Below are positions 17,504-25,929 of a DNA stretch of 64,000 bases, piece after piece (position 1 is the first letter of the stretch; every line of letters starts with the position of its first letter). This stretch comes from Streptomyces sp. NBC_01775. Lineage in GTDB: Bacteria > Actinomycetota > Actinomycetes > Streptomycetales > Streptomycetaceae. Under the pieces are notes generated by a model. The model had not been told where the DNA came from and did no database searches. It saw only the letters and a program-made list of their open reading frames with translations. A program made the position numbers and the translations under genes. The stretch lies in NCBI RefSeq assembly GCF_035917675.1, contig NZ_CP109104.1, forward strand, positions 5,270,001 to 5,334,000, read 5' to 3'.

Positions 17504-17796
17504 GCACGCGCCGGGACAATGGGGATGAACTTCCCAAAGTCCAGACCAGGTGTTGACGTGTCGTGTCTGTTTGATCACCCTTGGGTGGAGCGATTCGCTG
17601 TGAGGGGACGGCGAGGAACGTGAGGTTCCTCGGCGAGTGCGGGTCGCGGTCCGACGTCAGCCTCTTCGGAGGCAGGGCCTGAACGTCGGAGCCGGGTGGC
17701 GGTCCGCTGTGCCGTGCTCGGGGTGCGCATACGCGCACCGCCACCCGTCCAGGGCCTGCCCTGGGAAGCCCCGCGACCCGGATGCCCCTCCAGGAC

Positions 17797-18732
17797 TCAC
17801 AGCACGGCGACGGGCGCTACCGGGGCGCCCACTCCGCCCGTGAACGGCTCCGGTTGTGCCGTCAGGAGGAAGGTGTGGCGGGCTTCCTCGGCGCAGGCTT
17901 CGGAGAGCTCCTCCAGGTTCCAGTTCTGGCCCTGGCGCATGCCCATCTCGACCAGGTGGAGGGCGTGTACCGGCATCCACAGGTCTTCGATCTCGGGTGG
18001 GAAGACCTCGAAGGTGAGGGTGTCGTTGGCGACGGCCGCCACGTCGCGGGTGTGGAACCACTCCGGGGTGCGCAGGGAGAGCCCGGGTGAGGGATAGGCG
18101 TAGGCGTCCTTGTCGCCTGCGAGGTAGTGCCGTAGCTGACCGGTGCGGATGAGCGCCACATCGCCGCGCCTCACGCGGGTGCCCGCGAACTCCTCGGCCA
18201 CGTCCAGGTCCTCGGGGGTCACCACGTGCCCGCCCGCCAGGGACTCCTCGCCTCGGGCACGGGCGACGTCGAGGAGGACGCCGCGCGTGACCAGGGGGCG
18301 GCCCTTCTCGATGCCGCTGAAGGCGGCACCCGCGTGGGCGGTGACGGTGTCGGCGGGGCGGCCGTTGTAGAGCTTCCCCGAGTGCGAGACATGGGCCAGC
18401 CCGTCCCAGTGGGTCCCCGCCTGGAGGCCCATGGTGACGACATCGTCGCTGGTGGCCACCGTGCCCGGTCCGAACATCTCCAGGTTGAGCGCGACCATGG
18501 TGCGCAGCGGGTTGACCCGGCCCGGGATCATTCCCGTCTGCACGCCGTCCTGCTGGAGCGGCAGCGCGAGGGCGATGCTGCGGCCGGTGCGCACGGTGGC
18601 CACGGCGGCGCGCACCACGCCGTCCGTCACCAGATTGAGGGTGCCGGCCTCGTCATCCGCCCCCCAGCGGCCCCAGTTGTTCACGCGCTTGGCGATCTCG
18701 TCGAACTCGGGGCACTCCGCCGGAAGCGTCAT
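17797..18732 (-). CDS. Cyclase-family (kynurenine formamidase-like) metal hydrolase
   Basis: A 311-residue member of the cyclase family (PF04199). The signature metal-binding motif AGTHWDGLAHV (HxGTHxD-like, about 106-116) is present, as is a second conserved segment RRGDVALIRTGQ (about 196). Related proteins hydrolyse amides or lactone/ring bonds using Mn or Zn. The gene is divergent from the SDR operon; operator site 3 lies in the shared 111-bp region, 74 nt from this start, so it is probably co-regulated and may open or close a ring in the same pathway. Its last 300 bp before the convergent HATPase gene are non-coding. Confidence 0.82.
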   Translation of the reverse strand: MTLPAECPEFDEIAKRVNNWGRWGADDEAGTLNLVTDGVVRAAVATVRTGRSIALALPLQQDGVQTGMIPGRVNPLRTMVALNLEMFGPGTVATSDDVVTMGLQAGTHWDGLAHVSHSGKLYNGRPADTVTAHAGAAFSGIEKGRPLVTRGVLLDVARARGEESLAGGHVVTPEDLDVAEEFAGTRVRRGDVALIRTGQLRHYLAGDKDAYAYPSPGLSLRTPEWFHTRDVAAVANDTLTFEVFPPEIEDLWMPVHALHLVEMGMRQGQNWNLEELSEACAEEARHTFLLTAQPEPFTGGVGAPVAPVAVL

Positions 18733-18806
18733 CGGTCCTCCCCTGACTGCGTGTCTGACCGTGCGTCGGTACGGGTCTTGTGTTCGTGCGGTGCCTGCTC
18801 AAGAAT

Positions 18807-18821
18807 CTAACGGTCCGTCAG
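18807..18821. promoter_or_regulatory. Palindromic operator site 3 (SDR operon)
   Basis: CTAACGGTCCGTCAG has one mismatch to the consensus and AT-rich flanks (GAAT before, AAA after). It ends 22 nt before the SDR start codon. Confidence 0.82.
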
Positions 18822-18843
18822 AAAACGCGGGAAGGGGCGCGAC

Positions 18844-19755
18844 GTGGGGAACTTCTTGGCCGGCAAGGTGGTCGCCGTGACGGGTGCCGGACGCGGCATC
18901 GGCCGCGCGGTGGCGCTGGCCTGCGCTGCTCAGGGAGCGAAGGTCGTCGTCAACGACTACGGCGTGTCCATCGAGGGCGGCACCCCCGAGAGCGAGGTGG
19001 CCGGTGCCGTGGTCAAGGAGATCCTCGCGGCGGGCGGCGAGGCGGTGGCCGTCGCCGACGACATCTCGACCATGGACGGCGGACAGCGCGTCGTGGACAC
19101 CGCGCTGTCCCAGTACGGACGCCTCGACGGCGCCGTCTGCGTCGCCGGAATCCTGCGCGAGCGCATGCTCTTCAACATGAGCGAGGAGGAGTGGGACCCC
19201 GTCATCGCCACCCACCTCAAGGGCACCTTCACCCTCTTCCGCGCCGCCGCCGCCGTCATGCGCAAGCAGAAGAGCGGCACCCTCATCGGCTTCACCAGCG
19301 GCAACCACCAAGGCTCCGTCTCCCAGGCCAACTACTCGGCGGCCAAGGGCGGCATCATCTCCCTCGTCCGCAGCGCGGCGCTGGGCCTGCACAAGTACGG
19401 CGTCACCGCCAACGCCGTCGCCCCCGTCGCGCGCACCCGCATGTCGGCGAACGTCCCCATGGAGCTGAAGGAGATCGGTGAACCGGAGGATGTCGCACCC
19501 CTGGTCGTCTACCTCCTGAGCGACCGCGCCAGGGAGCAGGAGATCACCGGCCAGGTCTACACGGTGGCCGGACCCAAGATCGCCGTATGGGCCCAGCCAC
19601 GCGAGCTGCGCGCTGCCTACGCCGACGGGTCCTGGACGCCCGAGCAGATCGCGGACTTCCTGCCCGGCACCGTCGGCACGGACCCCATGCCCATGTTGGA
19701 GCGGCTCAAGGAGATGGCCGAGGCCGCCGCCAGGAAGGACCGCCCCAACGCCTGA
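18844..19755 (+). CDS. Short-chain dehydrogenase/reductase, MFE-2/Hsd4A-like
   Basis: A 303-residue SDR. The cofactor motif TGAGRGIG (14-21) is present, as is VVNDYG (34-39), which resembles the VVNDLG of peroxisomal MFE-2-type 3-hydroxyacyl-CoA dehydrogenases and actinobacterial Hsd4A-like enzymes. The catalytic Ser is in GFTSGNHQG and the YxxxK in NYSAAKGG (about 162-169). A C-terminal extension of about 50 residues beyond the usual SDR core (PRELRAAYADGSWTPEQIAD) matches that subgroup. The likely role is NAD-dependent oxidation of a 3-hydroxyacyl-CoA or steroid-like alcohol. It is first gene of a four-gene operon (SDR, dehydrogenase, ALDH, ADH). AAGGGG precedes the GTG. Confidence 0.86.
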   Translation: MGNFLAGKVVAVTGAGRGIGRAVALACAAQGAKVVVNDYGVSIEGGTPESEVAGAVVKEILAAGGEAVAVADDISTMDGGQRVVDTALSQYGRLDGAVCVAGILRERMLFNMSEEEWDPVIATHLKGTFTLFRAAAAVMRKQKSGTLIGFTSGNHQGSVSQANYSAAKGGIISLVRSAALGLHKYGVTANAVAPVARTRMSANVPMELKEIGEPEDVAPLVVYLLSDRAREQEITGQVYTVAGPKIAVWAQPRELRAAYADGSWTPEQIADFLPGTVGTDPMPMLERLKEMAEAAARKDRPNA

Positions 19756-19767
19756 CCCGCCCCGGGG

Positions 19768-19800
19768 CCCCGTCGGCCCGGCCTCGCCGGGCCGACGGGG
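19768..19800. other. Perfect 14-bp hairpin inside the SDR operon
   Basis: Arms CCCCGTCGGCCCGG (19768-19781) and CCGGGCCGACGGGG (19787-19800) enclose a 5-nt loop and end directly before the ribosome site GAGGAGG of the next gene. It lacks a T-run. It may be a partial terminator or mRNA-stability element that sets SDR versus dehydrogenase levels. Confidence 0.6.
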
Positions 19801-19812
19801 AGAGGAGGACGC

Positions 19813-21027
19813 GTGGACTTCAGCTTCACCTCAGCGGACGAGGAATTCCGGGCCGAGGCCCGCGACTGGCTGCGTGCCCACCTCGTCGGCGCGTACGCGG
19901 CAGCGGCGGGCCGGGGCGGGCCCGGCAGCGAACACGAGGAAGGCCCGGTCCGCCACCGCTGGGAGCGCGAACTCGGCCGCGCCGGCTGGGTCGGCATCGG
20001 CTGGGACCGCACCCACGGCTCCTATGGCAACCGCGCCGCCACCCTCACCCAACAGGTCGTGTGGGCCGAGGAGTACGCCCGCGCCGGAGCGCCCGGCCGC
20101 GTCGGGCACATCGGCGAGAACCTCCTCGCCCCCACGCTCCTCGCCCACGGCACCGAGGCACAGCGCAAACGCTTCCTGCCTGCCGTCGCCCGCGGCGAGG
20201 AACTGTGGTGCCAGGGCTACAGCGAACCCGGTGCCGGATCCGACCTCGCGGGAGTGCGCACCTCGGCCGTCCGCGACGGCGGCGGGTCCTACCGCGTCAC
20301 GGGGCAGAAGATCTGGACCTCCCTCGCCCACGAGGCCCACTGGTGCTTCGTGCTCGTCCGTACCGGACAGGGCACGAGCGGGCACCGGGGACTCTCCTTT
20401 CTGCTGGTGCCGATGGACCAGCCGGGCCGCATCGAGGTCCGGCCGATCCGTCAGATGTCGGGAACGAGCGAGTTCAACGAGGTCTTCTTCGACGGCGCGC
20501 TCGCCGAAGAGGACCACCGGGTGGGCGAGGAGGGCGACGGCTGGCGGGTGGCCATGTCCCTCCTCACCCTGGAGCGCGGCGTGTCCACCCTCGTCCAGCA
20601 GATCGGCTTCGCCGCCGAACTGGACCAGGTGCTGCGCCTCGCCCTGCGCACGGGAGCCGTCGAGCGCGACCCCGTGCTCCGCGACCGGCTCGTGCGGGCC
20701 TGGGCCGAGCTGCGGACCATGCGCTGGAACGCGCTCAGGACGCTGGGCGGTTCCGGGACCGGGGCCGTCCCGGGCGCGCCCAGTGTGGCCAAGCTGCTGT
20801 GGGGCGGCTGGCACCAGCGGCTCGGCGAGCTGGCGATGCAGGTGCGCGGGGCCGCGGCTGCCCTGGGGCCGCACGACTGGTCGCCGCACCGGCCCTACGA
20901 ACTCGACGCCCTGCAACGCCTGTTCCTGTTCACCCGCGCCGACACCGTCTACGGCGGCTCGGACGAAATCCAGCGTGACATCCTCGCCCAGCGGGTGCTG
21001 GGCCTGCCGAGAGAGGCACGCACGTGA
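19813..21027 (+). CDS. Acyl-CoA dehydrogenase
   Basis: A 404-residue full-length acyl-CoA dehydrogenase. WCQGYSEPGAGSDLA lies at 132-146, GQKIWTSLAHEAHWC near 165, and the C-terminus has YGGSDEIQRDILAQRVLGLP. It closely resembles the 14,349 gene product in layout. No small partner subunit is adjacent; the dehydrogenase at 37,248 lacks a partner too and has the small-subunit type C-terminus, so the two might pair. GAGGAGG precedes the GTG. Its stop overlaps the ALDH start as GTGA. Confidence 0.87.
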   Translation: MDFSFTSADEEFRAEARDWLRAHLVGAYAAAAGRGGPGSEHEEGPVRHRWERELGRAGWVGIGWDRTHGSYGNRAATLTQQVVWAEEYARAGAPGRVGHIGENLLAPTLLAHGTEAQRKRFLPAVARGEELWCQGYSEPGAGSDLAGVRTSAVRDGGGSYRVTGQKIWTSLAHEAHWCFVLVRTGQGTSGHRGLSFLLVPMDQPGRIEVRPIRQMSGTSEFNEVFFDGALAEEDHRVGEEGDGWRVAMSLLTLERGVSTLVQQIGFAAELDQVLRLALRTGAVERDPVLRDRLVRAWAELRTMRWNALRTLGGSGTGAVPGAPSVAKLLWGGWHQRLGELAMQVRGAAAALGPHDWSPHRPYELDALQRLFLFTRADTVYGGSDEIQRDILAQRVLGLPREART

Positions 21028-22502
21028 CGACGGAAGCGAAGACCTACGCGCACTGGGTCGACGGTGCCTGGCACCGGCCCCCGGGCGGCCACTACCAGAT
21101 CACCGACCCCGCCACCGAGGAGCCCGTAGGTCACGCACCCGAGGGTGGCTCCGGGGAGATCGACGCCGCCGTACGCGCGGCGCGCACCGCCCAGGAGGCG
21201 TGGGCACGTACCGGACCCCAGGAACGCTCCAGGGTTCTGGAGCGGATCGCGGATGTGCTCACCGAGCGCGGTCCCGAACTGGTGCCCCTGCTCCAGGCCG
21301 AGACCGGCGCCACCCTCAAGGTCGCCCGCGGCATGCAGATACCCACCGCCGCCGACCGCTTCCGCCGCTACGCGCGCGGCGCGCTGGAGCCGGACACCGT
21401 GCCGCTCGCGCCTCAGCCCGTCAAGGCCACCGCCCTCGCCCCCGGCGGACTGATAGGCGCGGCGGCCGTGCGCCGCCCCGTCGGTGTGGTCGGATGCATC
21501 ACCTCCTACAACTTCCCTGTCGTGAACCTAGCGGGCAAGGTGGCGCCCGCGCTTGCCATGGGCAACGCTGTCGTGTGCAAGCCCGCACCGCAGGACCCGC
21601 TCAGCTGCCTGGAGCTGGGCCCACTTCTCCAGGAAGCCGGGCTGCCGGACGGGCTCTACAACGTCGTCACCGGATCCGGGTCCGCGCCGGGCGAGGCCCT
21701 GGTCGCGCACCCGGATGTGGACATGATCAGCTTTACGGGCTCCACCTCCGTGGGAAAGAAGATCGCTGAAGTCGCCGGCCGGACGATGAAACGCACCCTC
21801 ATGGAACTGGGCGGTAAGGGTGCGGCGTTGGTGCTGGACGATGCGGACGACGGCATCCGCAAAGCAGCTCTGGGCTCGGTCGCCTCGACCTGGACCTTTC
21901 ACAGTGGCCAGATCTGCACGGCGCCGACGCGCGTGCTCGTACACCGCTCGCACTACGACGAGTTCGTGACTGCCCTTGCACAGTACGCCGCCGCACTGAC
22001 ACTCGGCGATCCCACAAAAGAGCGAACCGTCGTCGGGCCGCTCATCTCCGCCGCCCAGCGCGACCGCGTCGAGGCATACATCGAGGGCGCGCGCGAGCAG
22101 GGCGCCAAGATCCTGGCGGGCGGCACGCGCCCCACCGGGCCCGCCACCGGTTTCTACGTCGCTCCCACGCTGATCGGCGACGTCACGCCGGAGATGACCG
22201 TCGCCCGCGAGGAGCTGTTCGGCCCCGTCGTGGTCGCCCTCCCGTTCGAGGACGACGAGGAAGCCGTACACCTCGCCAACGGCACCCCTTACGGGCTCTA
22301 CGACTACGTCTTCAGCGGCGACGCGGGCCGCGCCTGGCGGCTGGCGGAGCGCCTCCGCAGCGGCAACGTCGGTATCAACACGGCGCAGCGGCACCCCGAG
22401 ACCCCGTTCGGCGGGTTCAAGGAGTCCGGGATCGGCCGCGACGGCGGCTCGTTCGGGCTGCACGCCTACAGCGAGTTCCAGTCCGTCGTCTGGCCGTCGT
22501 GA
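21024..22502 (+). CDS. NAD(P)-dependent aldehyde dehydrogenase
   Basis: A 492-residue aldehyde dehydrogenase that oxidises an aldehyde to the acid. The general base Glu is in MELGGKGAALVL (about 262), the nucleophilic Cys in FHSGQICTAPTR (about 298), the cofactor segment is FTGSTSVGKK (about 240), and PFGGFKESGIGRDGG ends the fold. Translation is coupled to the preceding dehydrogenase by a 4-bp overlap. With the following alcohol dehydrogenase it makes an alcohol-to-acid pair, suggesting that the pathway deals with a primary alcohol or a retro-aldol aldehyde product. Confidence 0.92.
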   Translation: MTTEAKTYAHWVDGAWHRPPGGHYQITDPATEEPVGHAPEGGSGEIDAAVRAARTAQEAWARTGPQERSRVLERIADVLTERGPELVPLLQAETGATLKVARGMQIPTAADRFRRYARGALEPDTVPLAPQPVKATALAPGGLIGAAAVRRPVGVVGCITSYNFPVVNLAGKVAPALAMGNAVVCKPAPQDPLSCLELGPLLQEAGLPDGLYNVVTGSGSAPGEALVAHPDVDMISFTGSTSVGKKIAEVAGRTMKRTLMELGGKGAALVLDDADDGIRKAALGSVASTWTFHSGQICTAPTRVLVHRSHYDEFVTALAQYAAALTLGDPTKERTVVGPLISAAQRDRVEAYIEGAREQGAKILAGGTRPTGPATGFYVAPTLIGDVTPEMTVAREELFGPVVVALPFEDDEEAVHLANGTPYGLYDYVFSGDAGRAWRLAERLRSGNVGINTAQRHPETPFGGFKESGIGRDGGSFGLHAYSEFQSVVWPS

Positions 22503-22526
22503 CCAAGTGAGGGGGAGGGAAGTGCC

Positions 22527-23594
22527 ATGAGAGGCGTCATCCTGGAAGGCGAGCACGCACAGGTTGTGGACGACCTGGAGGTCCGCGCACCGGGCCCCGG
22601 CGAGGTGCTCGTGGGCATACGCGCCGCGGGGCTGTGTCACAGCGACCTGTCGGTGATCGACGGAACGATTCCCTTCCCCCGGCCGGTGGTCCTCGGACAC
22701 GAGGGGGCCGGGGTCGTCGAGGCTGTCGGCGACGGCGTCGCGCACGTCGGGCCGGGTGATCATGTGGCCCTGTCCACCATCGCCAACTGCGGGGCCTGCG
22801 GCGAGTGCGCGCGGGGCCGGCCGACCATGTGCCGCCGGGCGATCGGCCGGCCCGAACAGCCCTTCTCACGCGGCGGCAGCCCCCTCTACAACTTCGCCTC
22901 GAACTCCGCCTTCGCCGAGCTCACCCTCGTCAAGGCCGTCCAGGCGACCCGGATTCCCGAGGAAATCCCGCTGACCTCGGCCGCGCTCATCGGCTGCGGT
23001 GTGCTCACCGGCGTCGGCGCCGTCCTCAACAGGGCCCAGGTCGGGCAGGGCGAGACCGTCGTGGTGATCGGTGTCGGCGGCATCGGCCTCAACGTGATCC
23101 AAGGGGCGCGGATCGCGGGGGCCGCGCGGATCATCGCCGTGGACGCCAACCCCGACAAGGACGCGGTGGCCCGGCAGTTCGGGGCGACGCACTTCATCGA
23201 CGCGTCGGCGGCCGACGACACCGTGTCCGCCGTCAAGGAGATCCTGCCGACCGGCGCTGATCACGCGTTCGAGTGCGTGGGGAACACCGCGCTCGTGCGG
23301 CAGGCCGTCGACCTGCTCGACAGGCACGGGCAGGCGGTGCTGCTCGGGATGCCCGCGCCCGACGCCGAAGCGTCGTTCCTGCCCGCGTCGATGTTCCTGG
23401 ACAAGTCCATCCTCGGATGCCGCTACGGATCCTCGCGCCCGCCGCGTGACATCGCGCTGTACGCGGACCTGTACCAGCAGGGGCGGTTGCTGCTGGACGA
23501 ACTCGTCACCGAGGTCTATCCGGTGGAAGATTTCGACAAGGCGGCGGACGACGCACACCACGGGAGGGTGGCGCGCGGGGTCCTCACCTTCTGA
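22527..23594 (+). CDS. Zinc-dependent alcohol dehydrogenase, class III/NDMA-like
   Basis: A 355-residue zinc medium-chain dehydrogenase. Catalytic zinc ligands are in GLCHSD (Cys about 37) and GHEGAG (His about 59), and the structural zinc ligands are in CGACGECARGRPTMC (C-x2-C-x2-C-x7-C, about 89-103). The Rossmann motif is VIGVGGIGLN (about 184). GGGAGGGAAGTGCC precedes the ATG. As last gene of the SDR operon it would interconvert an alcohol with the substrate of the aldehyde dehydrogenase. The physiological electron acceptor cannot be told from sequence. Confidence 0.88.
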   Translation: MRGVILEGEHAQVVDDLEVRAPGPGEVLVGIRAAGLCHSDLSVIDGTIPFPRPVVLGHEGAGVVEAVGDGVAHVGPGDHVALSTIANCGACGECARGRPTMCRRAIGRPEQPFSRGGSPLYNFASNSAFAELTLVKAVQATRIPEEIPLTSAALIGCGVLTGVGAVLNRAQVGQGETVVVIGVGGIGLNVIQGARIAGAARIIAVDANPDKDAVARQFGATHFIDASAADDTVSAVKEILPTGADHAFECVGNTALVRQAVDLLDRHGQAVLLGMPAPDAEASFLPASMFLDKSILGCRYGSSRPPRDIALYADLYQQGRLLLDELVTEVYPVEDFDKAADDAHHGRVARGVLTF

Positions 23595-23621
23595 GCGTCC
23601 CCTCTGCCGACGGGCGGCGCG

Positions 23622-24704
23622 TCAAGCCGCGGTCTCTCCCGCCGCCGCCGGCTCCGACTCCTCCGTCGGCGCCGCTGTATCCGATGCCGCCGTGTCCGGC
23701 TCCGCGCGGAACGTACGGCGGTAGGCGCGCGGGGAGACGCCGAGTGCGGCGTGCAGGTGCTGACGCAGGGAGGCCGCCGTTCCGAACCCGCTGTCCGCCG
23801 CGATGCGCTCGACCGGCAGGTCGGTCTCCTCGAGGAGGTACCGGGCCCGCTCGATGCGCTGCTGGGTCAGCCAGCGCAGCGGCGTGACCCCGGCTTCCTC
23901 GCGGAAGCGTCGGGTGAAGGTCCGGATGCTCATGGATTCCTGTGCGGCCAGTTCGCGCAGGGTGATGGGTCGTTCGAGCTGTTTCAGTGCCCAGGCGCGG
24001 GCTGTGCCGGTGGAGGCGAGTCCGGGTTGGGGGACGGGCCTTCGGATGAACTGTGCCTGTCCGCCGTCCCGGTGGGGCGGTACCACTGTGCGGCGTGCCA
24101 CCTCGTTGGCGACGGCGGCCCCGTGATCGCCACGGATCATGTGCAGGCACAGGTCGATGCCCGCCGCCTCCCCGGCCGAGGTCAGCACCGAACCGCAGTC
24201 CACATAGAGCACATCGGGGTCGAGAGCGACGTTCGGATACAGGGCGCGGAAGTCGTCGGTCGACATCCAGTGCGTCGTCGCGCGCTTGCCGTCCAGGAGA
24301 CCCGCCGCCGCCAGTACGAAGGCGCCGGTGCAGATGGACGCGATCCGTGTGCCGGGGGTGATACGGGCGAGCGCCACGCGGAGGGGCTCGGGCAGGCGGC
24401 CCGCGGTCTCGGTCTTGTCCGGCTCGTGGGTGGCCGGGATGAGGACGGTGTCCGCCTCGGCCAGTGCCTGCGCTCCGTGTGCCACGTGGATGGGAAAGTC
24501 GGCGTCCGTGCGGACAGGTCCCGGCTCGACGGCGCAGGTGACCACCTCGTAGAGCGGCTCGCCTCCGGAGGAGGCAGCACGGCCGAACATCTGGTGGATC
24601 AGGCCGAGTTCCATGGGCACCACCCCGTGCCTGACCAGCACCGCGACCCGGTGCCGCCCGGGGTGTGTGAAGACGGGTGCGGTCGCGTTCACGGGAGGGT
24701 GCAC
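23622..24704 (-). CDS. GlxA-type AraC-family regulator 1
   Basis: A 360-residue regulator with an N-terminal DJ-1/PfpI-like amidotransferase domain (about 15-190, with ICTGAFVLAAAGLLDGKRATTHW) and a C-terminal AraC/XylS DNA-binding domain (about 230-330, ending FGTAASLRQHLHAALGVSPRAYRRTF). I place the start at the GTG at 24704, which follows GAGGAG at 7 nt; an uninterrupted frame runs further upstream through the next gene but is not coding. Its middle 263 bp are almost identical to its tandem neighbour. The target is unknown; the two could regulate the divergent MFS gene. Confidence 0.85.
   Translation of the reverse strand: MHPPVNATAPVFTHPGRHRVAVLVRHGVVPMELGLIHQMFGRAASSGGEPLYEVVTCAVEPGPVRTDADFPIHVAHGAQALAEADTVLIPATHEPDKTETAGRLPEPLRVALARITPGTRIASICTGAFVLAAAGLLDGKRATTHWMSTDDFRALYPNVALDPDVLYVDCGSVLTSAGEAAGIDLCLHMIRGDHGAAVANEVARRTVVPPHRDGGQAQFIRRPVPQPGLASTGTARAWALKQLERPITLRELAAQESMSIRTFTRRFREEAGVTPLRWLTQQRIERARYLLEETDLPVERIAADSGFGTAASLRQHLHAALGVSPRAYRRTFRAEPDTAASDTAAPTEESEPAAAGETAA
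23890..24152. repeat. 263-bp near-identical direct repeat, copy A
   Basis: Matches 25068-25330 with three mismatches counted by eye, and sequence diverges abruptly on both sides. It covers the end of the DJ-1-like domain, the linker and the first helices of the AraC domain of each regulator. Confidence 0.9.
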
Positions 24705-24734
24705 GGCGGTCTCCTCAGCGCTCGGTCTTCCCTG

Positions 24735-24782
24735 TCGGCCCTCGTCCCTCGTCCCTGGCCCCTCATCCCTCATCCCTCGGCC
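24735..24782. repeat. Stop-spanning heptamer repeat between the two glxA-like genes
   Basis: On the coding (minus) strand GAGGGAT-GAGGGAT-GAGGGGCC...GAGGGAC-GAGGG runs through the stop codon of the upstream regulator (24770-24772). Confidence 0.75.
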
Positions 24783-25858
24783 CCGCCGTTGACACCCGCG
24801 CCCGCCCGGATGCCGCTGCCTTCGGCGTCCCTCCGGATGCTGCCGGTTTCTGCGCTCGCCCGGATGCTGCCATTCGCGTCCGCCCGGAACGTGCGCCGGT
24901 AGGCGCTCGGCGACACTCCCAGTGCCGTCTGGAAGTGCATCCGGAGGGTGGCAGCGGAGCCGAATCCCGCGCGCTGGGCGATCTGGTCGACCGACAGACC
25001 GGTCTCCTCCAGCAGCTGGCGGGCCCGCTCGGTCCGCTGCTGGGTGAGCCACTGCTGCGGGCTGATACCGGCTTCCTCGCGGAAGCGTCGGGTGAAGGTC
25101 CGGATGCTCATGGATTCCTGTGCGGCGAGTTCGCGCAGGGTGATGGGTCGTTCGAGCTGTTTCAGTGCCCAGGCGCGGGCTGTGCCGGTGGAGGCGAGTC
25201 CGGGTTGGGGGACGGGCCTTCGGATGAACTGTGCCTGTCCGCCGTCCCGGTGGGGCGGTACCACTGTGCGGCGTGCCACCTCGTTGGCGACGGCGGCCCC
25301 GTGATCGCAGCGGATCATGTGCAGGCACAGATCGACCCCCGAGGCGATCCCGGCCGAGGTCAGCACCGAGCCCTCGTCGACGTAGAGGACATCCGAGTCG
25401 AGCCGGACGTCGGGGAACAGCCGCTGGAAGCGCTTGCTGGAGCGCCAGTGCGTCGTCGCGCGCTTGCCGTCCAGGAGCCCGGCAGAGGCCAGTACAAAGG
25501 CGCCTGTGCAGATCGAGGCGATACGGGTGACCGGCCGGATACGCGCGAAGGCGTCGGCCAGCCCGGGGCTCATCGTGCCCCGGACGTACGGCTCGTCCCG
25601 TTCGTGCGCGGCGGGCACGATGACCGTGTCCGCCTCGGCCAGTGCCTCGGGGCCGTGGTCCACATTGATGGTGAAGTCCCCATCCGTGCGGATCACGCCG
25701 GGGCGGACCGCGCAGGTCACGACCTCGTACAGCGGCTCCTCCGAGGCCGAACCCGCCTTGCCCATCAGGGCGTGCGGGATACCCAGCTCGATCGGCAGCA
25801 GTCCGTGGCGCACGAGGACGGCGACCCGGTGGAGACCCGGACGGGTGAAGACGGCCAT
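24770..25858 (-). CDS. GlxA-type AraC-family regulator 2
   Basis: A 362-residue paralogue of the next gene with the same DJ-1/PfpI-like plus AraC architecture. The DJ-1-like part carries CTGAFVLASAGLLDGKRATTHW and YVDEGSVLTSAGIASGVDLC; the helix-turn-helix part ends FGSAATLRMHFQTALGVSPSAYRRTF. The ATG at 25858 follows AGGA at 9 nt. The two genes are tandem, 65 bp apart, and share a nearly identical central block but differ outside it. The C-terminal tail has a short repeat (GSIRASAETGSIRRDAEGSG). It is divergent from an MFS transporter 71 bp away, its most likely target. Confidence 0.86.
   Translation of the reverse strand: MAVFTRPGLHRVAVLVRHGLLPIELGIPHALMGKAGSASEEPLYEVVTCAVRPGVIRTDGDFTINVDHGPEALAEADTVIVPAAHERDEPYVRGTMSPGLADAFARIRPVTRIASICTGAFVLASAGLLDGKRATTHWRSSKRFQRLFPDVRLDSDVLYVDEGSVLTSAGIASGVDLCLHMIRCDHGAAVANEVARRTVVPPHRDGGQAQFIRRPVPQPGLASTGTARAWALKQLERPITLRELAAQESMSIRTFTRRFREEAGISPQQWLTQQRTERARQLLEETGLSVDQIAQRAGFGSAATLRMHFQTALGVSPSAYRRTFRADANGSIRASAETGSIRRDAEGSGIRAGAGVNGGAEG
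25068..25330. repeat. 263-bp near-identical direct repeat, copy B
   Basis: Second copy of the block at 23890-24152, 1,178 bp away in the same orientation. Confidence 0.9.
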
Positions 25859-25929
25859 GGCCCGATCCTCGCACATAGTGGCTCTCGGGCCACTCGTTCC
25901 TGTCCTGTCCTGGCTGGAAGCTGGTCCGC

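Noticed and set aside
23622..25874. One uninterrupted frame covering both glxA-like genes (750 codons)
   Set aside because: The upstream half is the wrong frame of the second regulator; each regulator has its own start and ribosome site.
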